This document shows, one piece after another, positions 34,846 through 44,108 of a stretch of 64,000 bases of DNA. A program made the position numbers and the translations under genes. The notes beneath the pieces are model-generated. The model made no database searches, had not been told where the DNA came from, and worked only from the letters and a program-made list of their open reading frames with translations. Source of the DNA: Aquimarina sp. AU58 (lineage in GTDB: Bacteria > Bacteroidota > Bacteroidia > Flavobacteriales > Flavobacteriaceae); the NCBI RefSeq assembly GCF_900312745.1, contig NZ_OMPD01000014.1, positions 1,674,001 through 1,738,000 on the forward strand, read 5' to 3'. Every line of letters begins with the position of its first letter. The first letter of the stretch is position 1.

Positions 34846-36567
34846 ATGCGGTCAAAAAATACTAGTATTAGATTAACAGTTTTACTTTTTTTAGTTGCCG
34901 GAAATTTTATTTTTGGTCAATCTTCATCTTTAAGGAAGATTTCTGGTTATGTAACACATAATAAAATTCCTTTGCAAAATGTTCATGTTTCTGTGAAAGA
35001 TGGGAGTCGAAAATCTGTTACGGATGAAAAAGGGTATTATTTCATTGAAGCTTCCAAAAGAGAGATTATTCAGTTTTCATTTGTGGGAATGATACAAATA
35101 GAAATAGTAGTAGAAGATGTTACTAAGTTTCTAAATGTTAAGATGGTTAAAGAGGTTAATTCACTCAGTGAGGTTTTGGTTAAGGGGAATAAAAAAGAAA
35201 AGCCTTCTGAAAAAGAAAAGCCTTCGAAAGTATCAAAAATTTCAACTGTTAATGGAGATATTGATGTAAGGAACACACCTTATAATATTAATATTATAAA
35301 AGGGGAAGATCTCTGGTTTGGTGCTACAGATCTTATTGAGGCAATGCGTGGTAGAGTGATTTTTTATGGTGAGGGATGGGATGGGATAGAAATGAATAAG
35401 AGAGTTAGGTTAAGACCTAGAACTATAAATAGCCAAAATTATGCAATATGGGATATCGATGGTTTTGTTACAGAAGATCTTATTTATGTTGATGTTGCCG
35501 ATGTGGATTATATAGCTGTAATAAAGTCATCAGCTGCTACTGTTAAGTATGGAATGAGGGGTTCAGGAGGTGTGATTGTTGTAAGGACAAAAAGTACAAC
35601 GAGAAAAAAAAGATGGAAAAAAGAATTAAAGGAGGCGAAGAAATCTTTATATGAATATGATGCAATGGCTTATAAACGTAGATTCTTCGATACAGAATAT
35701 ATGAAAAAGCTAGATGTTGTACCGGACAATGAGTTGTACGATCTCTACAAAGGTTTATTATCGAAACATAAAAATTCACCAGATTTTTATCTTGATGTTT
35801 CTGATTTTTTCAGAATTAAAAAAGGAAAAAAGAAACTTTCTTTAAAAGTTTTGGACGACATGGAGAAGGTCTTTGATAAAAATCCAGAGACTCTTAAAGC
35901 TTTGGCATATACCTATCAGGAATTGGGAGAAAAATCAAAAGCAGTAAATATTTATGACAAAATTATTCATCTAAGACCATCTTATACACAGTCTTTCAGA
36001 GATCTTGCCAACGCTTATGTAGAAAATAAACAGTATAGAAAGGGATGGGATATGTATATTAGATATTTGAAAAGAGGTCATAAACTTGAAAATAAAGGTA
36101 TAGAACAAATTGTTTACAGTGAAATGCACTCTTTATATTCGAAGAAAAAAGAAATTGCTGAAATAAAAGAAGCATTTATCCCAAAAGATAATGAAGATAC
36201 ATCTGAAAGTGACCTTCGTATTGTTCTTGAATGGAACACTTCTGAGGCCGAATTCAATTTAGAATTTGTGGATCCAAGATTAATGACTTCTGTTTATGAA
36301 AATTCTTTAGAAAAAAATAGTAGCCGTATTACAGATCAAAAGTCAAAAGGATATTCATCTGAAGAATTTTTTGTTTATGATACGAGTGGAGGCGACTGGC
36401 TTATTAATATTACTTATTTAGGGAATAAAAAATATACTCCTACATATTTAAAAGCTACAGTATACAGAAATTGGGGTCGAAAAAATCAAACCAAAGAAAT
36501 TAGAGTATTTAAACTTACCCAACTCAACTATAAAATACAACTTTTTAATTTTAAACCGAATTTATGA
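34846..36567 (+). CDS. Barrel-less TonB-plug protein with carboxypeptidase-regulatory domain and TPRs
   Basis: A 573-residue exported protein (signal peptide to about residue 25, FIFGQ). Domains in order are a carboxypeptidase-regulatory-like beta domain (about 30-108, ISGYVTHNKIPLQNVHVSVKDG) and a Lys/Glu-rich linker. A TonB-receptor plug-like domain follows (about 135-248, DLIEAMRGRV and AATVKYGMRGSGGVIVVRTKS). Then come a basic helical part and TPR-like helices (about 335-400, LKALAYTYQELGEKSKAVNIYDKIIHLRP), ending in a beta-rich domain (about 445-530, LRIVLEWNTSEAEFNLEFVDP). No outer-membrane barrel is present. It is neither truncated nor frameshifted as far as I can see. It is a single gene with long gaps on both sides, and its role is unknown. 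Confidence 0.75.
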   Translation: MRSKNTSIRLTVLLFLVAGNFIFGQSSSLRKISGYVTHNKIPLQNVHVSVKDGSRKSVTDEKGYYFIEASKREIIQFSFVGMIQIEIVVEDVTKFLNVKMVKEVNSLSEVLVKGNKKEKPSEKEKPSKVSKISTVNGDIDVRNTPYNINIIKGEDLWFGATDLIEAMRGRVIFYGEGWDGIEMNKRVRLRPRTINSQNYAIWDIDGFVTEDLIYVDVADVDYIAVIKSSAATVKYGMRGSGGVIVVRTKSTTRKKRWKKELKEAKKSLYEYDAMAYKRRFFDTEYMKKLDVVPDNELYDLYKGLLSKHKNSPDFYLDVSDFFRIKKGKKKLSLKVLDDMEKVFDKNPETLKALAYTYQELGEKSKAVNIYDKIIHLRPSYTQSFRDLANAYVENKQYRKGWDMYIRYLKRGHKLENKGIEQIVYSEMHSLYSKKKEIAEIKEAFIPKDNEDTSESDLRIVLEWNTSEAEFNLEFVDPRLMTSVYENSLEKNSSRITDQKSKGYSSEEFFVYDTSGGDWLINITYLGNKKYTPTYLKATVYRNWGRKNQTKEIRVFKLTQLNYKIQLFNFKPNL

Positions 36568-36736
36568 CCACTATTTTTGTGATTAAAATTGATGAGTAGT
36601 TTGATTACATATTAATAATATTTTTAATCAATAAATATTGTATAAAGATTAAAGAGCCGAGATAAAAGAATCTTGGTTTTGCAGCAAAGCGGTCTTATTT
36701 CTGATACCTCGATGGCTCTGAGGTAGTTCATTTTTT

Positions 36737-38866
36737 CTAAAAAGTAGATATCAAAATCTCTAAGATGGTGATTGCTGCATCACTTATTTTTGTTCCGGGT
36801 CCAAAGATGGCAACTGCTCCAGCTTCAAAGAGAACATCATAATCATCGGGTGGTATTACACCACCAACAATAACCATTATATCTTCTCTTCCATATTTTT
36901 TAAGCTCTTCTACGATTTGAGGAACCAGAGTTTTGTGCCCTCCTGCAAGTGAAGATACTCCTACAATATGTACATCATTTTCTACAGCTTGTTTTGCGGC
37001 TTCAATCGGGGTTTGAAATAGCGGACCAATATCAACATCAAAACCTACATCAGCATAACTGGTTGCAACTACTTTTGCGCCACGATCATGCCCATCTTGC
37101 CCCATTTTGGCAATCATAATCCTTGGTCTTCTACCTTCTAATTTTGCATATTGATTTGCTAATTCTCTTGCTTTATTAAAAGAAGCATCATCTTTTATTT
37201 CTTTTGCATACACTCCTGTAAATGATTTGATTTCTGCTTTGTATCTTCCGAATTCTTTTTCTAAGGCATCACTGATTTCTCCTAAAGTAGCTCTCAGTCT
37301 TGCTGCTTCTATGGCTAAAGCTAACAAATTTTGATGCTCATTAGTTGCTGCTACGGTTAAATTTTTTAGCGCATCTTGTACAGCCTGCTCATCTCTCGAA
37401 GCTTTTACTTTGTTAAGCCCTTCTATTTGCTGGGTTCTCACAGCTTGATTATCTACTTTTAAAGTACTAATAGCCTCTTCTTCTTCTAATTTAAATTTAT
37501 TAACTCCTATGATTACATCTTGCTCACTATCGATTCTGGCTTGTTTACGTGCGGCAGCTTCTTCTATTCTCATCTTAGGAATTCCTGCTTCAATAGCCTT
37601 GGTCATTCCTCCCAGTTCTTCTACTTCTTCAATAAGTTTCCAAGCTTTTTCAGCAATATCATTGGTTAGAGATTCTACATAATAACTTCCTGCCCATGGA
37701 TCTACAGTGCGGGTGATTTGAGTTTCTTCTTGTAGGTATATTTGTGTATTTCTAGCAATTCTCGCAGAAAAGTCTGTAGGTAATGCAATGGCTTCATCGA
37801 GCGCATTGGTGTGTAAACTTTGTGTTCCACCAAAGGCAGCAGCACTTGCTTCTATGCATGTACGAGCCACATTATTAAATGGATCTTGAGCGGTAAGACT
37901 CCATCCACTGGTTTGACAATGCGTACGGAGCATTAAAGATTTTGGATTTTTTGGATTAAACTGTTGGATCAATTTGGCCCATAGCATGCGTGCAGCACGC
38001 ATTTTAGCAATTTCCATAAAATGATTCATGCCAATTGCCCAAAAGAAAGAAAGACGCGGTGCAAATGAATCGACATCCATACCAGCTTCGATTCCTTTTC
38101 TAATATACTCTAATCCATCTGCTAATGTGTAAGCCAATTCTATATCACAGGTAGCACCTGCTTCCTGCATGTGGTATCCAGAGATACTTATAGGATTAAA
38201 TTTTGGCATATTCTTAGAACAGTATTTAAAAATATCACCAATAATTCGCATAGATGGAGTAGGAGGGTATACATAAGTATTACGTACCATGAACTCTTTT
38301 AAGATATCATTTTGGATGGTCCCTGAGAGTAAATTTTTATCAACACCTTGTTCTTCTGCAGCTACAATATAAAATGCCATAATAGGCAAAACAGCTCCAT
38401 TCATAGTCATAGAAACAGACATTTTATCGAGTGGAATTTGATCAAATAAAACTTTCATGTCTTCTACTGTATCGATTGCTACTCCTGCCATACCTACATC
38501 ACCAAAAACACGTTCATGATCACTGTCATATCCACGGTGTGTAGCCAGATCAAAAGCTACAGATAGTCCTTTTTGCCCTGCTGCAAGGTTTCTGCGATAA
38601 AAAGCATTACTTTCTTCTGCCGTAGAAAACCCTGCATATTGTCGTATTGTCCAAGGCCTACGAACATACATTGTTGAGTATGGGCCCCTTAAATAGGGAG
38701 GAATCCCGGCAGAAAAATCAAGATGATCCAGATCTTTAATATCTTCTTTTTCGTAAAAAGATTTTATATCAACTCCTTCTGAAGTAGTAAATGTAGAAAT
38801 TTGCTGCTGTCTATTAGGGATAGCTTCTTTTGGTAATTGGATATGCTGTACGTCTTTTCTATTCAT
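36737..38866 (-). CDS. scpA: Methylmalonyl-CoA mutase, large (catalytic) subunit
   Basis: A 709-residue B12 enzyme that interconverts succinyl-CoA and (R)-methylmalonyl-CoA. The N-terminal TIM barrel begins YLRGPYSTMYVRRPWTIRQYAGF, and substrate-site blocks QTSGWSLTAQDPFNNV and GGTQSLHTNALDEAIALP are intact. The C-terminal B12-binding domain has DGHDRGAKVV, with His593 as the lower cobalt ligand, and SSLAGGH. In Bacteroidota it pairs with the B12-free small subunit. Here the small-subunit gene is about 1.7 kb upstream, separated by two unrelated secreted-protein genes. Confidence 0.97.
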   Translation of the reverse strand: MNRKDVQHIQLPKEAIPNRQQQISTFTTSEGVDIKSFYEKEDIKDLDHLDFSAGIPPYLRGPYSTMYVRRPWTIRQYAGFSTAEESNAFYRRNLAAGQKGLSVAFDLATHRGYDSDHERVFGDVGMAGVAIDTVEDMKVLFDQIPLDKMSVSMTMNGAVLPIMAFYIVAAEEQGVDKNLLSGTIQNDILKEFMVRNTYVYPPTPSMRIIGDIFKYCSKNMPKFNPISISGYHMQEAGATCDIELAYTLADGLEYIRKGIEAGMDVDSFAPRLSFFWAIGMNHFMEIAKMRAARMLWAKLIQQFNPKNPKSLMLRTHCQTSGWSLTAQDPFNNVARTCIEASAAAFGGTQSLHTNALDEAIALPTDFSARIARNTQIYLQEETQITRTVDPWAGSYYVESLTNDIAEKAWKLIEEVEELGGMTKAIEAGIPKMRIEEAAARKQARIDSEQDVIIGVNKFKLEEEEAISTLKVDNQAVRTQQIEGLNKVKASRDEQAVQDALKNLTVAATNEHQNLLALAIEAARLRATLGEISDALEKEFGRYKAEIKSFTGVYAKEIKDDASFNKARELANQYAKLEGRRPRIMIAKMGQDGHDRGAKVVATSYADVGFDVDIGPLFQTPIEAAKQAVENDVHIVGVSSLAGGHKTLVPQIVEELKKYGREDIMVIVGGVIPPDDYDVLFEAGAVAIFGPGTKISDAAITILEILISTF

Positions 38867-38987
38867 TACTCAAAGCCTCATTTTTAAAAATGATAAATTA
38901 ACAAGGCTATAAAATTAAGGTTTTAAAAACGATTTTTATTAAAAAAAAACGGTTTCAAGTTTAAGTTTTTTGAGAATAGTGTAAAAA

Positions 38988-39614
38988 TTACTTAAATGCC
39001 TTTTCGATAACCATTAAGATAGAGTAGTATACATCAAAGGCTATAAAGTTTTTTATTTCTATTGCACAAAACTCTTTATCAGGAATATAATAGATTCTTT
39101 GCGAGATTAATGATGTGCTTACATTACCATCCTCCTCGAGGGTAGAGACAATATCTTTAAAGTCATCACTGTCACTTGTGTTTTTAAGACATTGAATAAA
39201 CCCACCTCTATAATTGAAAATTAAGATTTCTTCTCCGTTTTTTTTAGTTGTGGTAGGTGTAGATTTTTTTATAGCTTCTTGATTTTCGTATTCGCTTAAT
39301 TTGATCCAAAGAGAGTTTTTGTTATTGGCAATTTTTTTGAATTCTCGAGCGAGTTTAATAGAGTTATCAGAGGGAAGTTTTCTTAAGTCAAGAGATAAAC
39401 TAGCAACTTCGGCTAAGAAAGTTCTGTAAGTTTTTATAGAGTCTGTACCAAATTTATAATGTGTAAATAGGTCATTCTCAAAAGAGTCATATGCTTTTTT
39501 TATGATACCGGTTTCATCTACACTAAGGCAGTCATAACCAGACTGAGAATAAGTCACCTTTATGCATACCAATAAAGTTATGACTATAATTCTAGATCTA
39601 ATCTTAAGGGGCAT
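38988..39614 (-). CDS. Secreted protein of unknown function (paralogue 1 of tandem pair)
   Basis: A 208-residue exported protein with a signal peptide (to about residue 23). The mature part begins YDCLSVDETGIIKKAYDSFENDL and has one predicted all-helical domain with a short FNYRGGFIQCLKN strand motif near the middle. It aligns along its full length with the gene at 39829: DCL..D..G..K, FENDLF.HYKF..D.I.TY.TFL.EV, FNYRGGFIQCLKN, and FIAFD.YYSIL.VIEKAF at the end. Two cysteines (the early DCL and the IQCL) are shared and may form a disulfide. I recognise no family. The pair interrupts the methylmalonyl-CoA mutase subunit genes. Confidence 0.75.
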   Translation of the reverse strand: MPLKIRSRIIVITLLVCIKVTYSQSGYDCLSVDETGIIKKAYDSFENDLFTHYKFGTDSIKTYRTFLAEVASLSLDLRKLPSDNSIKLAREFKKIANNKNSLWIKLSEYENQEAIKKSTPTTTKKNGEEILIFNYRGGFIQCLKNTSDSDDFKDIVSTLEEDGNVSTSLISQRIYYIPDKEFCAIEIKNFIAFDVYYSILMVIEKAFK

Positions 39615-39828
39615 TGATTTAGATTTAGTAATGTTAATGTATAGGCTTAATTTTATAATTCAGTCGGGAAGTTAACAATAAGTTAGCAAATATTAACGTT
39701 TTATTGTATTTTTTTCTTAAATCCGAAATTATTGTTATTGTTTTTTATGAAATCAATGAAGCTGTAAAATAGAGTATAACACTCTAAAAACACTTATATG
39801 TATGTGGTGTTATATTTCCTTTAGGTAA

Positions 39829-40467
39829 TTAACCAAATGCTTTCTCTATTACTAACAAAATAGAATAATAGATATCAAAAGCGATGAAACTTTTTACCTC
39901 ACGGGTGTTAAATTCTTCTCTTGGTAAATCATGCAATCTTTGTGCGATTAGAGAAGGACTTACATTACCATCAAGCTCTAAAGTATTTACAATATCCTTA
40001 AACCCTTCGCTATTACTATTGTTTTTTAAGCATTGGATAAATCCACCACGATAATTAAATGTCAAAACTTCTTCTTCTTGACTCGTCTTTGGGGTAAAAG
40101 TATTTTTTGAAGCGACCATTTCTTCATCATATTGACTTAATAAAACCCAAAGAGAGTTTCTATCGGTAGCTTTTTTCTTATATATGCGTGCTAATTGTAT
40201 AGAGTTCTTAGAAGGGAGTTCTCTTAGATTTATAGATAGATTGTATACTTCATTAAGAAACGTTTGATACGTTCTTATGGTGTCGTTGTTAAATTTATAG
40301 TGATGAAATAAATCTTTTTCGAAAGAATTAAAAGATTGTTTTAGCAGTCCTTGATTGTCAATATTGAGGCAGTCAAAATTTTGTTCAGTGGTTTGAGTAT
40401 TACCTGTAGTACATATAAATAGAACTAAAAAAAATAATAAAACCATATATTTAATCTTTAGGGGCAT
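39829..40467 (-). CDS. Secreted protein of unknown function (paralogue 2 of tandem pair)
   Basis: A 212-residue exported protein, with a signal peptide of about 24 residues, similar throughout to the gene downstream. It shares the mature start FDCLNIDNQGLLKQSFNSFEKDLF, the central FNYRGGFIQCLKN, NVSPSLIAQRLHDLP and the end FIAFDIYYSILLVIEKAFG. The similarity, at more than a third of positions by eye, points to duplication in place. The two are 214 bp apart, so each may have its own promoter. No catalytic motif is visible. The function is unknown. Confidence 0.75.
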   Translation of the reverse strand: MPLKIKYMVLLFFLVLFICTTGNTQTTEQNFDCLNIDNQGLLKQSFNSFEKDLFHHYKFNNDTIRTYQTFLNEVYNLSINLRELPSKNSIQLARIYKKKATDRNSLWVLLSQYDEEMVASKNTFTPKTSQEEEVLTFNYRGGFIQCLKNNSNSEGFKDIVNTLELDGNVSPSLIAQRLHDLPREEFNTREVKSFIAFDIYYSILLVIEKAFG

Positions 40468-40532
40468 GAGATTAATATTTAGTTATAATAAGTGTTTCTT
40501 ACTTGTAAAGTACGAAAAATTAACGATTTATG

Positions 40533-41900
40533 CTATGGGTTTATGGTTTTTCTTTCTATTTCTAGAGACAATCTTTTTGTTATTATAGGGGATAAAAGTG
40601 TTTTTCGAACTCTTTTTTCTGGAAATACTGATTTCTGAAATTCAGGAATATGTTCTTCGGGGTTTTGATATTTATTGGTTCCTGTTAGTATAATTTTTTG
40701 ATTATCGAATAGCTCTTGCTCTTTTTCGGCACTTTCTTTTATTTTTTTCTGAATAATTCCAGATTTTAATTGCTTCAAGAAACCACCGTTTTCTTCTATA
40801 TTTTTAAATAGTGATAATGCCTTATCTGCTATTTGTTGTGTTAAACTCTCAATATAATAAGATCCCGAAGCGGGATTAGTAACCAAATCAAAGTAGCTTT
40901 CGTTTTTTAGCACCAAAAGTTGATTTAAAGAAATTCTTGTTCCAAAATCATTTTCAAGATGATAAATATCATCATAAGGTAGATTTTGAATGGTATCAGC
41001 ACCGCCTAATACTGCACTCATACATTCTGTAGTAGTACGTAGCATGTTTACGTTATAATCCAGGATGGTTTTGTTTCTGTATGATGGATATGCTAAAATA
41101 TGACACTCTGTTGTAGCGTTATATGTTGGTGCCAATGTGCTCCATAATAATCTAAGTGCTCTTAGTTTAGCAATTTCAAAAAAGTAATTACCACCTACTG
41201 CAACTTTAAAAACTACAGGCGCTTTTTCTAAACATGTACTTGATGCATTTTCAAAATGATTTAAATATTCATTAGCATGAGCTAACCCATACGCTAATTG
41301 TTGTACCATTGTAGCGCCAGCATTTTGATATAACCCTACATCGATACTAATATTATTTTTAAGATGATCATTTTTAATGATTTGTTCTAATGCTATATGA
41401 TCTTCTTGTAGCGTTTTATACCAGTTTCCGGTACTCGCCAGGTTATTAATAATATCGGTTAAAATATAGATGTTTAGACTAACTTCTTTAGCAATATGAT
41501 TTAGTTGCTGAATATAAGAAGGAGAAAGAAATTTAGTTTCTATAAAAACAGAAGTAGTAGCAGTAATATGTTGTAAAAGGCTTTTTGGATCAATATCTTC
41601 TTCTGAGATTACAAAATGAATACTTTCGGCACCTTTTTTAATAGCCTCAAGTGCTTTTTGATTACCAATAATTGCTGAATTGACTACTATTTTCACACAA
41701 TTCTTCCAAGTAGAAGGATGCGATATAGAACTGTTTTCTATAGTATCTTCCTGGTTGTAAAAAGGCTTTATGTCAATACCTTCTAAAGATTTATAAATCA
41801 ATGCTTCATTATAATCTGCACCTTTGAGATCAAATTGAATTTTTTGTTTCCATTGTTTTGCAGAAACTGTTTCAAAACTATCGAATAGGGATTTAGTCAT
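40533..41900 (-). CDS. Methylmalonyl-CoA mutase, small subunit
   Basis: This subunit has about 455 residues from the ATG at 41900, which gives the family start MTKSLFDSFETVSAKQWKQKI. An upstream in-frame ATG at 41954 lies inside the DivIC gene. It has the mutase TIM-barrel outline (YNQEDT, DVGLYQNAGATMVQQLAYGLAHANEYL, VGGNYFFEIAKLRALRLLW, NPASGSYYIESLTQQIA) but no DxHxxG B12 site, as expected for the non-catalytic subunit. Its start codon overlaps the end of the DivIC gene by 8 bp, so it is coupled to that gene. Confidence 0.93.
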   Translation of the reverse strand: MTKSLFDSFETVSAKQWKQKIQFDLKGADYNEALIYKSLEGIDIKPFYNQEDTIENSSISHPSTWKNCVKIVVNSAIIGNQKALEAIKKGAESIHFVISEEDIDPKSLLQHITATTSVFIETKFLSPSYIQQLNHIAKEVSLNIYILTDIINNLASTGNWYKTLQEDHIALEQIIKNDHLKNNISIDVGLYQNAGATMVQQLAYGLAHANEYLNHFENASSTCLEKAPVVFKVAVGGNYFFEIAKLRALRLLWSTLAPTYNATTECHILAYPSYRNKTILDYNVNMLRTTTECMSAVLGGADTIQNLPYDDIYHLENDFGTRISLNQLLVLKNESYFDLVTNPASGSYYIESLTQQIADKALSLFKNIEENGGFLKQLKSGIIQKKIKESAEKEQELFDNQKIILTGTNKYQNPEEHIPEFQKSVFPEKRVRKTLLSPIITKRLSLEIERKTINP

Positions 41901-42252
41901 CTTTTTTGTTTTTAGGTACACTATCTTCATACTCGATAATGTATATTTCTTCATTATCTCGCTTCATGAAATATTCTTCTCTTGCGAATTTTTCAAGCTC
42001 GCTACTGTCTTTTAATACTTTAATATCTTTCTGATCTTTTACAATCTCCTTCATATAGTATTCTTTATTATCTTCAAGCTCCTGGATCTCTTCATCTAAC
42101 TCTCTGTGAATCAACCAGGAATTAGTATCGAAAAACAGCATCCAAACTATAAATAACAGAATAATGAGTACATATTTATTTAAAAATATGGCAAATATCG
42201 GGATCAACGCCGGTTTATTTTTTAGTTTTTGAAAATATTGTTTTAGCTTCAA
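41893..42252 (-). CDS. Septum formation initiator (DivIC/FtsB family)
   Basis: This 119-residue bitopic division protein has a short basic cytoplasmic start, a membrane helix at about 19-41 (IFAIFLNKYVLIILLFIVWMLFF), a periplasmic coiled coil at about 50-80 (ELDEEIQELEDNKEYYMKEI) and the closing family motif KFAREEYFMKRDNEEIYIIE. It is expected to bridge FtsQ and FtsL in the divisome. It is 38 bp after the uridine kinase gene and overlaps the mutase small subunit by 8 bp. Confidence 0.93.
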   Translation of the reverse strand: MKLKQYFQKLKNKPALIPIFAIFLNKYVLIILLFIVWMLFFDTNSWLIHRELDEEIQELEDNKEYYMKEIVKDQKDIKVLKDSSELEKFAREEYFMKRDNEEIYIIEYEDSVPKNKKDD

Positions 42253-42290
42253 TCTAATTGAGAATAATATTTGTTGTAAAGGTACAAAAG

Positions 42291-42917
42291 TTAATTCAAG
42301 CGTTCTTTGATAATGGTACGTACAATATCAATAGCTACATTATTATAGTTGTTGTTGGGTATAATAAGATCGGCAAATTCTTTGGTTGGATCAATGAATT
42401 GTTGATGCATAGGTTTTAAAGTGTTTTGGTATCGATCCAAAACTTCATCCATGTCACGTCCGCGTTCTGCGATATCTCTTTTTAACCTTCGTATTAAGCG
42501 TTCATCACTATCAGTTTGTACATATATTTTGATATCAAACATCTCCCGTATTTTAGGGTTGGTAAGTATCAAAATTCCTTCAACAATGATTACTTTACTT
42601 GGTGCCGTACTAACAGTTTCACTCGTACGATTATGCTCTACAAAAGAGTATACGGGTTGTGCTATTGTTTCTCCTTTTCTAAGTGCGGTTAGATGTTGAC
42701 CTAATAGCTCAAAATCTATAGATTGTGGATGATCAAAATTTATTTTAACTCGTTCTTCGTAAGTGAGATGACTTGTATCCTTATAATATGAGTCTTGTGA
42801 TATGACACATACTTCATTCTCTGGTAATTCATTTACAATTTGATTGACAACAGTAGTTTTACCACACCCTGTTCCTCCGGCGATACCGATAATTAGCATT
42901 TCTGATTTTTTTGACAA
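42291..42917 (-). CDS. udk: Uridine kinase
   Basis: A 208-residue pyrimidine salvage kinase that phosphorylates uridine and cytidine. P-loop GIAGGTGCGKTTV is at 11-23, then SQDSYYKDTSHLTYEER and NFDHPQSIDFELL for nucleoside binding, IIVEGILIL, and the lid RRLKRDIAERGRDMDEVLDRY. All are characteristic of Udk. It is upstream of the DivIC and mutase genes and separated from AnmK by 99 bp. Confidence 0.97.
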   Translation of the reverse strand: MSKKSEMLIIGIAGGTGCGKTTVVNQIVNELPENEVCVISQDSYYKDTSHLTYEERVKINFDHPQSIDFELLGQHLTALRKGETIAQPVYSFVEHNRTSETVSTAPSKVIIVEGILILTNPKIREMFDIKIYVQTDSDERLIRRLKRDIAERGRDMDEVLDRYQNTLKPMHQQFIDPTKEFADLIIPNNNYNNVAIDIVRTIIKERLN

Positions 42918-43016
42918 ATTTAAAGATTGTTTTTGAGTAATTGCATATCAAAACTTTTATAGTCGTAAAAGTTATAATATACCTTTTGTTAGATCATATC
43001 AATATACGAGAGATTT

Positions 43017-44102
43017 TTACCACGGGTGGTAAGAAACCCCTGCAGAAGAATTTTTCCTTGCCCCGGTAACAGATTGCAGGCAATTCACCTCATTTCTTTC
43101 TCTAAGTACTCCCATAAATGCAAAGATCAGTGCTTCTTTAAAATCAATAATTTCTTCTGAAGGAATAACTACTGTCGCAAAACCGTCTAATTTTTGTTGC
43201 AATAGTTCGATAAGAAAATCATTTTTTGCACCACCACCAGTTACCAGTATAGAACTGTTTTTATGCTTAGTTTTTTTAATTGCATCCGCTATTTGAGTTG
43301 TAATATGATGAACCGCAGTATGTAAAAGATTTTCTGCAGAATCCTGATTATGAACTATAATAGGAATCATTTCTTCGACAAACCATTCGTATCCCAAAGA
43401 TTTTGGAAACGGAAGCATATAGTACGACAGATTATTTAAAGTATCTAGTAAAGTTGGATTTAAAATACCCGTTTTTGCGATTTCTCCACCTTTATCATAT
43501 ACTTTATCTATAGTCGAACAGATAAAATTAAGTAACATATTGGCAGGCGAAATATCATAAGCAATTCTTTTTTTATCATTATTAAAAGAGATATTACTAA
43601 TCCCACCAAGATTAAGACAAAAATCATATTGACCAAACAACAATTGATCGCCTATAGGAACTAGAGGAGCTCCCTGACCACCCAGAGCAACATCGTTGAT
43701 TCTAAAATCACAGATTACTTTTTGCCCACATGCATTGGCCAGATGTTGTCCAGATCCTATTTGATATGTCAACCCAATCTCGGGTTGATGAAAAACGGTG
43801 TGACCATGACTGGCAACAAAATCTATATAAATATTATTTTTAATTATAAATTTTTTAACCTGATTGCCTAGCCAGCTTCCATATTCGTTATGAAAAGCTA
43901 ATAAAGCTGTAGGTTCGAGATGTACTGTATTTTTTAATTGTTCTTTAAACGTAATATCATAATCAATGCTATCGGTATTAGTAATAGAGAATGTCCAGGT
44001 ATCATTTTTCTTTTTAAATGTACAACAGGCAATATCCAATCCATCTAGAGAGGTTCCAGACATTAAACCGATCACGGTGTATTCATTTTTAATCGAATTC
44101 AT
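43017..44102 (-). CDS. anmK: Anhydro-N-acetylmuramic acid kinase
   Basis: A 361-residue ASKHA-fold kinase that opens the 1,6-anhydro ring of anhMurNAc and phosphorylates it to MurNAc-6-phosphate. GLMSGTSLDGLD is at 12-23, SHGHTVFHQP and TYQIGSGQHLA are substrate-loop motifs, and GGQGAPLVPIGDQLLF and NLGGISNIS are family signatures. VTGGGAKNDFL lies near the end. It lies 6 bp after nagZ and completes the AmpG-NagZ-AnmK recycling series. No MurQ etherase gene is in the window. Confidence 0.96.
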   Translation of the reverse strand: MNSIKNEYTVIGLMSGTSLDGLDIACCTFKKKNDTWTFSITNTDSIDYDITFKEQLKNTVHLEPTALLAFHNEYGSWLGNQVKKFIIKNNIYIDFVASHGHTVFHQPEIGLTYQIGSGQHLANACGQKVICDFRINDVALGGQGAPLVPIGDQLLFGQYDFCLNLGGISNISFNNDKKRIAYDISPANMLLNFICSTIDKVYDKGGEIAKTGILNPTLLDTLNNLSYYMLPFPKSLGYEWFVEEMIPIIVHNQDSAENLLHTAVHHITTQIADAIKKTKHKNSSILVTGGGAKNDFLIELLQQKLDGFATVVIPSEEIIDFKEALIFAFMGVLRERNEVNCLQSVTGARKNSSAGVSYHPW

Positions 44103-44108
44103 ATCTTT

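Noticed and set aside
36653..36725. Overlapping AGAGCC/GGCTCT and TACCTC/GAGGTA inverted repeats after the plug-TPR gene
   Set aside because: The stems are short, compete with each other and lack a T run, so I do not call a terminator or riboswitch.
41901..41954. Upstream ATG extending the methylmalonyl-CoA mutase small subunit by 18 residues
   Set aside because: It lies inside the DivIC gene, and the conserved protein start matches the ATG at 41900, which overlaps the DivIC stop in the usual coupled form.
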